From: Rhodopseudomonas sp.
GTDB lineage: Bacteria > Pseudomonadota > Alphaproteobacteria > Rhizobiales > Xanthobacteraceae
Assembly (NCBI RefSeq): GCF_013377015.1
Contig: NZ_JACABA010000003.1
Coordinates: 343,510 to 407,509, forward strand
DNA length: 64,000 bases
Reading direction: 5' to 3'
A program made the position numbers and the translations under genes. The notes beneath the pieces are model-generated. The model saw only the letters and a list, made by a program, of their open reading frames with translations, was not told the DNA's origin and did not search any database. The first letter of the stretch is position 1, and the number at the start of each line of letters is the position of its first letter. This document shows, piece after piece, positions 26,067 through 35,161 of the stretch.

Positions 26067-26717
26067 TCAGCGCGCCTTGCGAAACGTCAGGTTGATGCGC
26101 TGCGGTCCGAGCAGCGGATGCGTGCCGTCTTTCAGTGGAGCCACGCCGTGATAGGCCAGCCGCGCCGGGCCGCCCCACGCCACCACGTCGCCATGGGTGA
26201 GCGCCAACCGCAGCGGCTTATCGCTGCGCGCCATGCCGCCGAACAGGAATGTCGCCGGCAGCCCGAGCGACACCGAGACGATCGGCGCGCCGAAATCCTG
26301 CTCGTCCTTGTCCTGATGCAGCGCCATTTTGGCACCCGGCCGGTAGCGGTTGATCAGGCAGGCGTCGGGATCGAAGCCGGGAAAGCCGGCCTGCACAGCC
26401 GCGCGCAACGCCAGATCGCGCAACGGCGCCGGCATCGCCGGCCACGGCTGGCCGCTGTCGGGATCGGTGGCGGCATAGCGATAGCCGCTGCGATCAGTGA
26501 CCCAACCGACCGCGCCGCAATTGGTCATCGCCACCGACATCCGATGGCCGCCCGGCGTCTGCATATGACGAAACGGCGCGCAAGCAACGACGTCCCGCAA
26601 TGCGGCAATCAGGTCGGCTTCGCCGTCCCGCGCCAATCCACGCAGCAGCACGGCACCTTCCGCGATCTGCTCTCGCACGGGGCGGAGGTCGGGCAGGCTA
26701 TCGAACAAATCGTTCAT
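26067..26717 (-). CDS. alkB: AlkB-type alkylated-DNA dioxygenase
   Basis: A 216-residue Fe(II)/2-oxoglutarate dioxygenase. The iron ligands are His134, Asp136 (LHQDKDEQD) and His190 (LAYHGVAPL). The 2-oxoglutarate contacts are Arg207 and Arg213 (QRINLTFRKAR). Each lies three positions from the E. coli AlkB equivalents (131, 133, 187, 204, 210). It directly reverses alkyl damage such as 1-methyladenine and 3-methylcytosine. The ATG at 26717 is chosen; the frame is open further upstream. It is not linked to other repair genes here. Confidence 0.95.
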   Translation of the reverse strand: MNDLFDSLPDLRPVREQIAEGAVLLRGLARDGEADLIAALRDVVACAPFRHMQTPGGHRMSVAMTNCGAVGWVTDRSGYRYAATDPDSGQPWPAMPAPLRDLALRAAVQAGFPGFDPDACLINRYRPGAKMALHQDKDEQDFGAPIVSVSLGLPATFLFGGMARSDKPLRLALTHGDVVAWGGPARLAYHGVAPLKDGTHPLLGPQRINLTFRKAR

Positions 26718-26919
26718 CGCTTCGGTTGCACCTGCGTCACATCCCAGTTGAGATTGGGTCTCAATGATTTTCAGCCGCCTATGTATCATTTAGGGCGGAC
26801 GAAGCTGCAACCGTCGATTGATACTGATTGTAAGCGTGATTCGCGGCAGTCCGCCCCCGCTGAACCGTCCGGACTCGTTTTGTGTCGATAGCGTCTGACC
26901 AGCCCCCACGGAGGCCATC

Positions 26920-27354
26920 ATGTCGCGCATTCTGGTTGTCGACGACGAACCGTCGGTCTGTGCATCGATCAGTGCGCTGCTGAGCCGCAACGGTTACGAA
27001 GTGACCACCGCGGACGGCGCGGATACCGGCCTGCAGGCACTCGCCGGCGCGAGCTTCGACCTGATGATCGTCGATATTTTTATGCCGCATATGCACGGCT
27101 TCGAGGCGGTCAGGATCTTCCACCAGCGCGCGCCCAAGGTGCCGCTGGTCGCGATCTCCGGCTACGCCTTCGCCGAAACCGATCGGCTCGCCCCGGATTT
27201 TCTCAGCATGGCGATCGAACTCGGCGCCTGGCGCTGCCTGCGCAAGCCGTTCACCTCGGCGGCCTTACTGTTCGTGGTCAGAGAATGCCTGAACGAGGCC
27301 AAGGTCGTCGACAGCGTCTTCAGCGCGGACCGGCTCGAACTTCGCGATCCCTGA
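26920..27354 (+). CDS. single-domain response regulator
   Basis: A 144-residue receiver domain without an output domain. It has acidic residues Asp8/Asp9 (VVDDEPS), phospho-acceptor Asp52 (MIVDIFMP), Ser80 (VAISGY) and Lys109 (LRKPF), so it should be phosphorylatable. No histidine kinase is adjacent. A purine-rich GGAGGCC precedes the ATG. It probably works through protein-protein contact, as in CheY-like or stalk-control circuits; the partner is unknown. Confidence 0.9.
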   Translation: MSRILVVDDEPSVCASISALLSRNGYEVTTADGADTGLQALAGASFDLMIVDIFMPHMHGFEAVRIFHQRAPKVPLVAISGYAFAETDRLAPDFLSMAIELGAWRCLRKPFTSAALLFVVRECLNEAKVVDSVFSADRLELRDP

Positions 27355-27451
27355 GACTGGTCGCGTGGCATTGCGACATCGCTTGCTGGCCATTGCCGGC
27401 CGTTCGTGATCAATTCCGAAATCAGCGCGGAGGCGCGCAACCGGGGGATTG

Positions 27452-27871
27452 ATGACGATCACCGAGATTCCCGACGGGTTCGCCCGACATTTCCGCCAAA
27501 GCCCGCTGACCGACCCGTGGGAGCCGATCTATTCGAAGCGAACGCCGGACGCCGTAATCATCGGGCTGCGGCTCGCCGCCCCACACACCAATTCGCGCGG
27601 GCTGGCCCATGGCGGGCTGATCACCTCGCTGGCCGACAACGCGATGGGGCTGAGCTGCGGCGTTAAACTCGGAGACGGCTCGCGGCTAGTCACCGCCAGC
27701 CTATCGATCGATTTCATCGGCCCGGCCCAAATCGGGCAATGGCTGCAAGTCGAGACCGAGGTGATCAAGGCCGGCCGCACGCTGTGCTTCGCGCAATGCT
27801 TCGTCACCGTCGACGGCGTGCGCTGCGCCCGCGCCAATGCCACTTTCAGCGTGGTGAAGCAGAAGGAATAA
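27452..27871 (+). CDS. PaaI-family hotdog thioesterase
   Basis: A 139-residue hotdog-fold protein. The family motif is NSRGLAHGGLITSLADNAMG, with the HGG loop before the central helix and the Asp in ADNA as likely catalytic base; SLSIDFIGPAQIG and ATFSVV follow. It probably hydrolyses acyl-CoA or aryl-CoA esters. The ATG at 27452 is preferred to the adjacent TTG; GGGGG lies just upstream. It is convergent with the LysR gene, 8 bp apart. Confidence 0.88.
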   Translation: MTITEIPDGFARHFRQSPLTDPWEPIYSKRTPDAVIIGLRLAAPHTNSRGLAHGGLITSLADNAMGLSCGVKLGDGSRLVTASLSIDFIGPAQIGQWLQVETEVIKAGRTLCFAQCFVTVDGVRCARANATFSVVKQKE

Positions 27872-27879
27872 GCGCTGCT

Positions 27880-28779
27880 TCAGCGCGTCGCGAACTGCCA
27901 GTCGCAGGTCTCGCCCGCCAGATCGATGAAGGCGCGGACCTTTGCCGACAACAACCGCGAGGTCGGATAGACGATGTGGATCGGCAGCGGCGGCACCTCG
28001 TAATCCGCCAACACGATTTGCAGCCGGCCGGCCTTGATCGCGTCGGCGGCCTGATAGGCCAGCACGCGGGTCAGCCCGCCGCCCTGCTCGGCATGCCAGA
28101 TCGCGGCGTCGGCGACATTGCTGGTGAAGCGCGGCGTGCATGGCACGCGGATCTCACGGCCGGCCTCGACGAAGCGCCAGTCCGGGCTGGCGGCGAGCGC
28201 GCCGAACTGAATGGTGTCGTGCGCGGCGATCGCCGCCGGCGTGGCCGGCACGCCGCGCTGGCTCAGATAGTCCGGCGACGCCACCACGATGCGCCGCATC
28301 TGCCCGAAACCACGCGCCACCAGACTTGAATCGGGCAGATGCCCGATCCGGACCGCGCAGTCGATGCCGTCCTCGACCAGATTGATCATCCGGTCCGACA
28401 ACCGCAATTCGCCGCTGACCTCCGGATAGCGCTTCAGATAGGCCGACATCAGCGGGGTGACGTGAATCCGGCCGAAGCCCACCGGCGCCGATACTACCAG
28501 CCGACCCTTCGGCAGGGTCCGCTCCGCGCCGGCGGACGCCTCGGCCTCCTCGACATCGGCAAGGATCCGGCGGGCGCGTTCGAGATAGCGCGCGCCGATA
28601 TCGGTCAGCGTCACCGAGCGCGTGGTCCGCTGCAGCAGCCGCGCGCCGACCCGGTCCTCGAGCGCGGCGATGAGCCGGGTGACGCCGGACGGCGACAGCC
28701 CGAGTTTGCGCGCGGCCGGCGCAAAGCCCTGCAGGTCGGCAACCGCGACGAAGGCGGCCATGGCGTCGAGGCGGTCCAT
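27880..28779 (-). CDS. LysR-family transcriptional regulator
   Basis: A 299-residue regulator. The N-terminal winged HTH is clear (residues 1-60: MDRLDAMAAFVAVADLQGFAP then RKLGLSPSGVTRLIAALEDRVG, LLQRTTRSVTLTDIGARYLE). It is followed by the ligand-binding domain with the typical QGGGLTRVLAYQA segment. It is divergent from the AhpD-like/PNPOx pair across 125 bp of AT-richer DNA, where its operator probably lies, so it likely controls those genes. Confidence 0.93.
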   Translation of the reverse strand: MDRLDAMAAFVAVADLQGFAPAARKLGLSPSGVTRLIAALEDRVGARLLQRTTRSVTLTDIGARYLERARRILADVEEAEASAGAERTLPKGRLVVSAPVGFGRIHVTPLMSAYLKRYPEVSGELRLSDRMINLVEDGIDCAVRIGHLPDSSLVARGFGQMRRIVVASPDYLSQRGVPATPAAIAAHDTIQFGALAASPDWRFVEAGREIRVPCTPRFTSNVADAAIWHAEQGGGLTRVLAYQAADAIKAGRLQIVLADYEVPPLPIHIVYPTSRLLSAKVRAFIDLAGETCDWQFATR

Positions 28780-28904
28780 GGCACTATTTCATATATCGCA
28801 ACAATGAAGTGTCAAGATCGATAATTGCCCCAAATTCGAAGGTGGAGCATGGTCCGCGGCGTCGGGAGAGCGTCGCTCCCCCAAGCAACCCAAGGAAAGC
28901 CAGC

Positions 28905-29456
28905 ATGTCCCGTATCCCGGTCCCCGCCTCGATCGAAGCCTCCCCCGAAGCCGCGCAGCCGCTGCTGCACGCTGTCAAGAAGCAGCTCGGCGTGGTTCCG
29001 AACCTGTTCCGGCTGGTCGCCACCAGCCCGGCCGCGCTGGAAGGCTATCTCGGCCTCAACGGCGCGCTCGGCAAGGGCACGCTGGACGCGCCGACCCGCG
29101 AGCGCATCGCGCTGGCGGTGGCCGAGATCAACGGCTGCGATTACTGCCTGTCGGCGCACAGCTATCTCGGCAAGAACCTGGCGAAGCTGAGCGAGGCCGA
29201 GATCGCCGCCAATCGCAACGGCGGCTCGACCGACCCGAAGGCCGATGCCGCGGTGCGCTTGGCCGCCAAGCTGGTGCATGCGCGCGGTCAGGTCTCCGAC
29301 GACGATCTGCGCGCCGTCAGGCTGGCCGGCTACACCGACGCGCAGTTGATCGAGATCGTGCTGCACGTCGCGCTCAACACCCTGACCAACTACGTCAACG
29401 AAGCCTTCAAGACCGAGATCGACTTCCCGGTGGTGACCGCAAAGGCCGCGGCCTGA
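28905..29456 (+). CDS. AhpD-like / carboxymuconolactone-decarboxylase-family protein
   Basis: A 183-residue alkylhydroperoxidase-like protein. The redox motif is Cys78-x-x-Cys81 followed by His85 (INGCDYCLSAHSY), with a preceding Glu (VAEINGC) forming the AhpD proton-relay pattern. The ATG at 28905 has AAGGAAAGCC upstream. It lies divergent to the LysR gene and 60 bp before the PNPOx-like gene; a strong hairpin lies between them. It is likely a peroxide- or electrophile-responsive reductase, judged from family and motif. Confidence 0.9.
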   Translation: MSRIPVPASIEASPEAAQPLLHAVKKQLGVVPNLFRLVATSPAALEGYLGLNGALGKGTLDAPTRERIALAVAEINGCDYCLSAHSYLGKNLAKLSEAEIAANRNGGSTDPKADAAVRLAAKLVHARGQVSDDDLRAVRLAGYTDAQLIEIVLHVALNTLTNYVNEAFKTEIDFPVVTAKAAA

Positions 29457-29463
29457 TCGAACC

Positions 29464-29492
29464 GACGCGCCGCCCTCCATTGGCGGCGCGTC
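29464..29492 (+). terminator. hairpin after AhpD-like gene
   Basis: GACGCGCCGCC and GGCGGCGCGTC form a perfect 11-bp stem around a 7-nt loop, starting 8 bp after the stop. The following CCCCTTTGC is only weakly T-rich, so termination may be partial and let some transcript continue into the PNPOx-like gene. Confidence 0.65.
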
Positions 29493-29516
29493 CCCTTTGC
29501 AGTCGATGATCGAAAG

Positions 29517-30149
29517 ATGACGGCGATGTCGGATAGCACTGTGTATTCCAGCGACGTCGCCTTCACGCCCGCGGTGAAGGCGATCCAGGCCCGCAAGGGA
29601 TCGCGCAAGGCCTATGCCCGCGTCGAGGAGAACGGTGGCTGGCGCACCGAGGTCGATGGCGAGCTCGCCACGTTTCTGGCGGCGCAGACCAGCATGTTCC
29701 TCGCCACCGCCAGCGCCGATGGCCAGCCTTACATCCAGCACCGCGGCGGACCGCCCGGCTTCATCCGAATTCTCGATTCGAACACGCTGGCATTCGCCGA
29801 TTTCAGCGGCAACCGGCAATACATCACGCAGGGAAATCTCGGAGAAAATCCGAAGGCGAATATCTTCCTGATCGACTATGCGCATCGTCGCCGCATCAAG
29901 ATCTGGGGCGAGGCGCGCGTGGTCGAGGACGACCCGGAATTGCTGCAATCGCTGATGCCGGAGGGCTACAAGGCGCGGCCCGAACAGGTGATCGTGTTCA
30001 AGATCAGCGCCTGGGACACCAATTGTCCGCAGCACATCCCGCAGAAATTCGACGCCGCCGACGTCGCCACAGCGCTGGCGTCACGCGACGCGCGGATCGC
30101 CGAACTGGAAGCGGCGCTGATGACGGCAACCGGCAGGCTCGCTGACTGA
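29517..30149 (+). CDS. pyridoxamine-5'-phosphate-oxidase-like flavin protein
   Basis: A 210-residue FMN-binding split-barrel protein. Typical segments are FLAAQTSMFLATASADGQPYIQHRGG, TLAFADFSGNRQYITQGNL and VFKISAWDTNCPQHIPQKF, the last typical of the subgroup annotated as pyridoxamine 5'-phosphate oxidase family. It lies downstream of the AhpD-like gene and is probably co-regulated by the divergent LysR protein. It may be a flavin reductase or detoxifying protein; the substrate is unknown. An alternative start is 9 bp further in. Confidence 0.85.
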   Translation: MTAMSDSTVYSSDVAFTPAVKAIQARKGSRKAYARVEENGGWRTEVDGELATFLAAQTSMFLATASADGQPYIQHRGGPPGFIRILDSNTLAFADFSGNRQYITQGNLGENPKANIFLIDYAHRRRIKIWGEARVVEDDPELLQSLMPEGYKARPEQVIVFKISAWDTNCPQHIPQKFDAADVATALASRDARIAELEAALMTATGRLAD

Positions 30150-30235
30150 ATTCGCAGCCATGCGCGGGTCGGCTGACCTCGCCATCGCCGGAAAATGCCG
30201 TATCGAAAACCGCAAGGCCGCGCTAAAATGATGCG

Positions 30236-30553
30236 ATGACAATGATCGCGACCGCATCGGAACCGGCCAGCCCGTGCCAGGGCTGCGGCGCCTGCTGCGC
30301 CTATTCGGCCAACTGGCCGCGCTTCACCATTGAGGACGACGCCGCGCTCGACCTGATCCCGGTTTCATTGGTCAATGATCGGCTATCGGGAATGCGCTGC
30401 GAGGGTGAGCGCTGCGGCGCGCTGACCGGCAAGATCGGAGTGGCGACGGCGTGCAGCATCTATGCCGTTCGGCCGGAGGTTTGCCGCACCTGCATGCCGG
30501 GCGATCCGGAATGCGCGATGGCGCGGCGCAAATTCGGCCTGCCGCTGCTCTGA
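30236..30553 (+). CDS. YkgJ-family cysteine-cluster protein
   Basis: A 105-residue protein rich in cysteine: C14, C17, C20, C21 (CQGCGACC), then several more in MRCEGERCGAL, ATACSIY and EVCRTCMPGDPEC. This is the zinc- or iron-binding cysteine cluster of the YkgJ (UPF0153) family. The function is not established for the family. Confidence 0.85.
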   Translation: MTMIATASEPASPCQGCGACCAYSANWPRFTIEDDAALDLIPVSLVNDRLSGMRCEGERCGALTGKIGVATACSIYAVRPEVCRTCMPGDPECAMARRKFGLPLL

Positions 30554-30579
30554 AATCAGGAAGAACGAGATCCGCCCGA

Positions 30580-30990
30580 TCAGCCGGTCGCCGCCTGGGC
30601 GAGATCGTTGTCGTCGTCGAGATCGTTCTCGAGCGGCGCGACGCTGCTAAGCGGCGTGGTCGACAGCGTGATCGGCTTGCGATTGCCGTAGGATGATGAC
30701 TGGGCCGGGCGAGCTGTCGCGGTCTCGCGCGACTGCGCGTACAACGTCGAACCGACGCGGCCGCCGAGCTGGATCAATTCGCGCTCGTCGCAGCTTGCCG
30801 CGATTGTCAGCGCCAGCGAGTGCAGATGGCTGCGGCGGTAGCAGAACAGTGCCAACATCGCCCTCACCTCGGACGACACGCTCTCCACCAGCTGCGGAAG
30901 GCCATTCTCATTGGCCCGATACATTTCACCGAGCAGATCCTCGCGGACCGGACAAAAGTCATTCTCGAATGCTTCGCGGCTCGACCACAT
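30580..30990 (-). CDS. hypothetical protein
   Basis: A 136-residue protein I do not recognise. The ATG at 30990 (MWSSREAFENDFC) is preceded by GGAGAGCGCCC and is preferred to a start 33 bp upstream. Residues 1-75 look helical and globular (ENDFCPVREDLLGEMYRANE, VRAMLALFCYRRSHLHSLAL). The last 50 residues are low-complexity and polar, ending in an acidic stretch (NDLDDDNDL). No membrane segment or signal peptide is present. Codon use is like its neighbours, so it is probably real. Confidence 0.65.
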   Translation of the reverse strand: MWSSREAFENDFCPVREDLLGEMYRANENGLPQLVESVSSEVRAMLALFCYRRSHLHSLALTIAASCDERELIQLGGRVGSTLYAQSRETATARPAQSSSYGNRKPITLSTTPLSSVAPLENDLDDDNDLAQAATG

Positions 30991-31145
30991 GGGCGCTCTC
31001 CAATGCAGCAGCATGCAATGCAATTCGTTAACGAGGAGTTAACCACACCTCCCGATGCCACCAAATGGTCTTGAATAGGAGCCGCGAATCAGACAGGCGC
31101 GACGCATTCTGCGGAGAACCTGTCCGGATAGATCGAGGACAGCGG

Positions 31146-33374
31146 TCAGGAGCCGAGCGGCGCCAGGTCGGCCCCGTCCACCATGGGCGTATCGAGCTCC
31201 ACCCGGTTGCGGCCGTTCATCTTGGCGCGGTACAGCGCGTTGTCGGCGCGGGCGACCAACGTCGCCGCGGTGTCGCCCGCGGCGTAGGTGGCGACGCCAA
31301 AACAGCAGGTAATAGTGCCGATTTCGTCGAATGACCTTCCCGCAATCATGCCGCGCAGCTTCTCCGCGACGACGCCTGCCTGCAGCGCATCGGTCCCCGG
31401 TAGCAGGACGACGAACTCCTCGCCGCCCCAGCGCGCCAGAAGATCGGACTGCCGGATTCCATGCGATACGATCGCCGACAGCTCAATCAGGACGCGGTCG
31501 CCGGCCTGATGACCATAGGCGTCGTTAACTTCCTTGAAGTGATCGACGTCGTACAGCGTCAGCGTCAGCGGCGTTGCGTAGCGGCGCGCGCGCTCAATTT
31601 CCTTGAGCAGTTCTTCATCGAATTTCAACCGGTTGTAGACTCCCGTCAACGGATCCGTCGTCGCCTGAACCTGCAGGTTGTCCGCGCGCTGCTGCAATTC
31701 CAGCCGGCGCACCATCTCGATATTGTCGCGAACGCCGTGTTCCCGGCCGAAAAAATAGAACAGCGTGGTGATCGCGAACTGCAGCGTGATGATAATGCCC
31801 AGGAACCGGCTGGCGAACATTCCCGACACCGGAATCACGATCACCATCGACCATTCGCTGTGCTCGACCGGCGTGCGCAGCACAAAGCCGCGCCGGCCGT
31901 CGAATTTCGTCCAGGCCGAGGTCTTGACCTCCCGCTCCAGCATCGTCGGCCGCGCAGGCGCTCCGAATTGCTCGGTGAGTGCCAATTTGGGCCTTGCAGC
32001 CGTCGGCCACAGCGGCCGCTTGAACTCGTCATTGCGATTGGTCAGCAGCACCACGCCATCGGCGTTGACGAAGAAGAAGGCTCGATCAAACCCCTGCAGA
32101 TTGAGATCGAGAGCATCCAGTGACTTCTTGAGGACCACCGCCCCGACGATCGCGCCGTCCGAAGATCGCACCGGCTGGCTTGCGTAATAGATACGCTGGC
32201 CGCTGACGGAATCGAATTCGAACTGATGGCCGGACGTTCCGTTCATTGCCTGTTCGAACCACGGTGCTGCACTCTGGTTCGGCGTGCCCAGCAATGCGAA
32301 TTCCCGCGGCTCGGACGATGCAACGGCCTGGCCGCTGCGGTCCAGGATTTGTCCGAGCACCGCGCCCGATGCCTCGACGTCGAGTTCCAGCGCTTGTTGC
32401 GCGTCGGCGCTTTCCTTCGGCCCTGCGCCGCTCAGCATCGCCGACACCGCCGGAACCCCAGCGAGCGCTTTCGCCATCGCCCGCACCGCCGAGGTCTCGC
32501 CGGCCAGGCGGCTTGCAAGCAGATCGTTGTCGCCCCTGGCTTCCTCCTGGACGTCGTCGCGGTAGATCCCGCCGAGAAAATCGGTCAGCATCCAGCCGCC
32601 GACAAAGATCGCCGCCAGGGCCACCAGCGTGCCGATGAATTGCCGGCGCAGATATTCGGTGTAGCGCGCGGAATCGACCGATTTAATCAGCAATTGTCCC
32701 CAGATCCCCCAGATCAGCACCGCCAATGTGCATGCGATCAGCCCGCGTACCAGCTGAATTGGCATGCCGGTGAGCTTCATGAAGGAGGTCTGGTTGATGA
32801 TATTCGCGGGCCAGAACGGCACTTCCGGAACGATGAATCCGGCGGCGACGCCATAGACAATCAGCATCACTGCGGCGATCTTGGTAAGCGGACCGACCAG
32901 CGTCGCTCGTTGCTGCGCCCGCTCGAGCATCACCAGCGCGCTGCCGATCGCGCCGAGCAATCCGAACGCATAGCGCGCCAGCGCATTCGCCGTCGCCAGG
33001 TCGCCCACAATGCCGCCGATCACCACGATGCAAAGCAGCGGGAGGTGAATCCAGCCGCCCGGCAGCCGATATCCGAGCCGGACCGCGCCCACCCGCGCGA
33101 ATTCGAGCAGGAACATGTAGGAGACGGTCATGCATCCGACGCGGATGTTCGCGAACAGCGGCGAGTCGCCGACGATCAGCGCGGCGAGGTCGAGCCATTC
33201 GGAAAAGCCGTGGATCAGGCCGAAGCCGCCGAATAGCACCAGCCCGACCGCTCGGCCGCGCGGTTCCTTGGCAATCGAGAGGCAGACGGCGCCGAGCAGG
33301 ATGAACGCCAGGCCGTAGAAGAAGAAGATGAAGTCCAACTGGCTTTCAAGGAACGCAGCCATATTCTCTCGCAT
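31146..33374 (-). CDS. membrane diguanylate cyclase with extracytoplasmic sensor
   Basis: A 742-residue protein. The N-terminal 240 residues contain about seven to eight hydrophobic helices (FIFFFYGLAFILLGAVCLS, SYMFLLEFARVGAV and others). After a further helix (TLVALAAIFVGGWMLTDFL) comes a Cache-like sensor region (about residues 265-515) closed by LGIIITLQFAITTLFYFF. The GGDEF domain occupies the C-terminal 170 residues: TDPLTGVYNRLKFDEEL, signature GGEEF, and an RQSD inhibitory site five residues before it. It should make cyclic di-GMP and be product-inhibited. No EAL domain is present. Confidence 0.92.
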   Translation of the reverse strand: MRENMAAFLESQLDFIFFFYGLAFILLGAVCLSIAKEPRGRAVGLVLFGGFGLIHGFSEWLDLAALIVGDSPLFANIRVGCMTVSYMFLLEFARVGAVRLGYRLPGGWIHLPLLCIVVIGGIVGDLATANALARYAFGLLGAIGSALVMLERAQQRATLVGPLTKIAAVMLIVYGVAAGFIVPEVPFWPANIINQTSFMKLTGMPIQLVRGLIACTLAVLIWGIWGQLLIKSVDSARYTEYLRRQFIGTLVALAAIFVGGWMLTDFLGGIYRDDVQEEARGDNDLLASRLAGETSAVRAMAKALAGVPAVSAMLSGAGPKESADAQQALELDVEASGAVLGQILDRSGQAVASSEPREFALLGTPNQSAAPWFEQAMNGTSGHQFEFDSVSGQRIYYASQPVRSSDGAIVGAVVLKKSLDALDLNLQGFDRAFFFVNADGVVLLTNRNDEFKRPLWPTAARPKLALTEQFGAPARPTMLEREVKTSAWTKFDGRRGFVLRTPVEHSEWSMVIVIPVSGMFASRFLGIIITLQFAITTLFYFFGREHGVRDNIEMVRRLELQQRADNLQVQATTDPLTGVYNRLKFDEELLKEIERARRYATPLTLTLYDVDHFKEVNDAYGHQAGDRVLIELSAIVSHGIRQSDLLARWGGEEFVVLLPGTDALQAGVVAEKLRGMIAGRSFDEIGTITCCFGVATYAAGDTAATLVARADNALYRAKMNGRNRVELDTPMVDGADLAPLGS

Positions 33375-33665
33375 ATTGTGCTATCGACCTTGGTGCAGAC
33401 GGCATGCCAGACGGAAATCACCTGTACTCGCTACCAAGCGTAGTATCGGTCTCACCCGTTCGAGTTAATTTGCCCCCCAGTAGGACTACCAGCGGTGCGT
33501 TAGCTACGAGGTACCGTCGCAGCCGACCGGTTCCGCAATTCTGTCGTGGTGAATCAAATCTTGCTGATTGGCCAATATTGAACATCGGCACATCGTCGCC
33601 AAACTTATCCTGGCAACGACCACTGCGAGAGTGATTGCAACTCAACCACCACAGGGAGAATTGCC

Positions 33666-34058
33666 ATGAGTGAACGCGTGACGTCATTCCCGAACATGTT
33701 GCAGCCTACGGTGGCATTGAAGACCTATGCGCCGGTCAGCATGAAGTTTTGGGAGAGCGAGGAGAGTGTGCTCAACGGCATGAAGGAGTTTGCCGACGGT
33801 TGGTTTGTGCGACGCCATACCGGAACCCAGGCCGCTCTGGGCGCCGCCAAGCGCATGGGCGAAGCCGCCACGCCGCTCGACGCGCTGCGCGAGTATCAGG
33901 ACTGGTTCAATGGCGCGCTGGCGCGTCTAATGGAAGACGGCCTGGCGTTCCAGCAGCAGGTGATGCGCGCGGGCAGTGAGTTCGGATCGCAGTTGCCCTC
34001 GGGAGAAGCCGAGGTCACGATCAAGAACCCGTCGTCCGATGAACGCCGCAGCGCGTGA
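33666..34058 (+). CDS. phasin-like small protein
   Basis: A 130-residue mostly helical protein (MKFWESEESVLNGMKEFADGWFVRRH, ALREYQDWFNGALARLMEDGLAFQQQ) resembling small phasin-family proteins that coat polyhydroxyalkanoate granules. GGGAG lies 8 nt before the ATG. A 290-bp upstream region with AT-rich stretches suggests its own promoter. The family assignment is by pattern only. Confidence 0.6.
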   Translation: MSERVTSFPNMLQPTVALKTYAPVSMKFWESEESVLNGMKEFADGWFVRRHTGTQAALGAAKRMGEAATPLDALREYQDWFNGALARLMEDGLAFQQQVMRAGSEFGSQLPSGEAEVTIKNPSSDERRSA

Positions 34059-34170
34059 AGCACCGGTTCCGGACTTGAGGATGCGCGGTCTGCGTTCCGC
34101 GAGGACGCCTTGAATCCCGCGATTGCCATTCGCCGGTTTGGGTAAGCTGCCGTTCGGAATGCAACCGTGC

Positions 34171-35052
34171 TCAGGATCGAACGGTCTTGATCCACTGCGC
34201 TATCGCGCGGCCGATCGTGGGTCCGGAATCCTCCTGGATGAAATGCGAGCCGGGCACGGTGACTTCCGTCTGGGCTTTCCAGCTTCGGCAGAATTCGCGC
34301 GACGCGCCGATCAGGATGGCGCCGGGATCGGCGTTGATGAACAGTTTCGGAATCTCGTTCTGCGCCATCCATCGCGCGTAATCGGCGACGATCGCGGCGA
34401 CGTCGGCGGGTTCGCCGCCGATCGGAATTTGTCGCGGCCAGGTCAGGGTCGGCCAGCGATCCTCCGGGCGCGCAAACGGCTTGCGATATTCCGCCATTTC
34501 GGCGTCGGTGAGTTTGCGCAGCACCGATCCGGGCAGCACCCGTTCAACGAACAGGTTGCGCTCGAAGATCATGGCCTCGCCCTTGTCGGAGCGGAAGCCC
34601 TGAAACACCGGCGTGGCTGACGGACTCCAGTCGTCCCAGCTGGCGATCGGCCTGACGATGGCTTCCATATAGGCGATCCCCAATACCCGGTCGCGGTGCC
34701 GGTTCGCCCAGTCGAAGCCGAGCGCCGAGCCCCAGTCGTGGATCACCAGAAACACCGACTCCGTCGGACCGACCACCGCATCGATCAGGCCGTCGAGATA
34801 GTCGCGATGGGTGGTGAAGCGATAGCTGTCAGGACCCGGGTCGGGCAGCTTGTCGGAATCGCCCATGCCGATCAGGTCGGGCGCAATCAGCCGGCCGAGC
34901 CCTTCCAGTTCAGGGATGACATCGCGCCACAGATAGGATGAAGTCGGATTGCCGTGCAGCAACAGCACCGGCGCTCCTTCGCCGCGCGCGTGATAGGCCA
35001 TCCGGCGACCGCGTACGGTGACGTTTTGTTTTTGTAGCGGGGTATCGGTCAT
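34171..35052 (-). CDS. haloalkane dehalogenase (DhaA/LinB-like)
   Basis: A 293-residue alpha/beta hydrolase with all the landmarks of haloalkane dehalogenase subfamily II. The nucleophile is Asp106 and halide-binding Trp107 (VIHDWGSALGF), the second halide ligand Asn35 (LLHGNPTSSYLWR), catalytic acid Glu130 (AYMEAIVRP) and base His270 (PGSHFIQED). Rhodococcus DhaA has the triad at 106/130/272. The ATG at 35052 follows GGAGGAACGCCG; the longer open frame is rejected. It converts haloalkanes to alcohols. No dehalogenase regulator or transposon is adjacent. Confidence 0.93.
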   Translation of the reverse strand: MTDTPLQKQNVTVRGRRMAYHARGEGAPVLLLHGNPTSSYLWRDVIPELEGLGRLIAPDLIGMGDSDKLPDPGPDSYRFTTHRDYLDGLIDAVVGPTESVFLVIHDWGSALGFDWANRHRDRVLGIAYMEAIVRPIASWDDWSPSATPVFQGFRSDKGEAMIFERNLFVERVLPGSVLRKLTDAEMAEYRKPFARPEDRWPTLTWPRQIPIGGEPADVAAIVADYARWMAQNEIPKLFINADPGAILIGASREFCRSWKAQTEVTVPGSHFIQEDSGPTIGRAIAQWIKTVRS

Positions 35053-35161
35053 CGGCGTTCCTCCGCGCTCACCTTGCCGCGCGGTCTGGCCGGGTGCAAT
35101 CGGCCACGCAAGGGTTTCCGGCCGACGGGACAAGCGTCATGCCGCAACATGGAATTTGCGA

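Noticed and set aside
27872-27886. GCGCTGCTTCAGCGC hairpin between thioesterase and LysR genes as a terminator
   Set aside because: It has a six-base stem without a T-run and overlaps the end of the LysR coding sequence; support is too weak.
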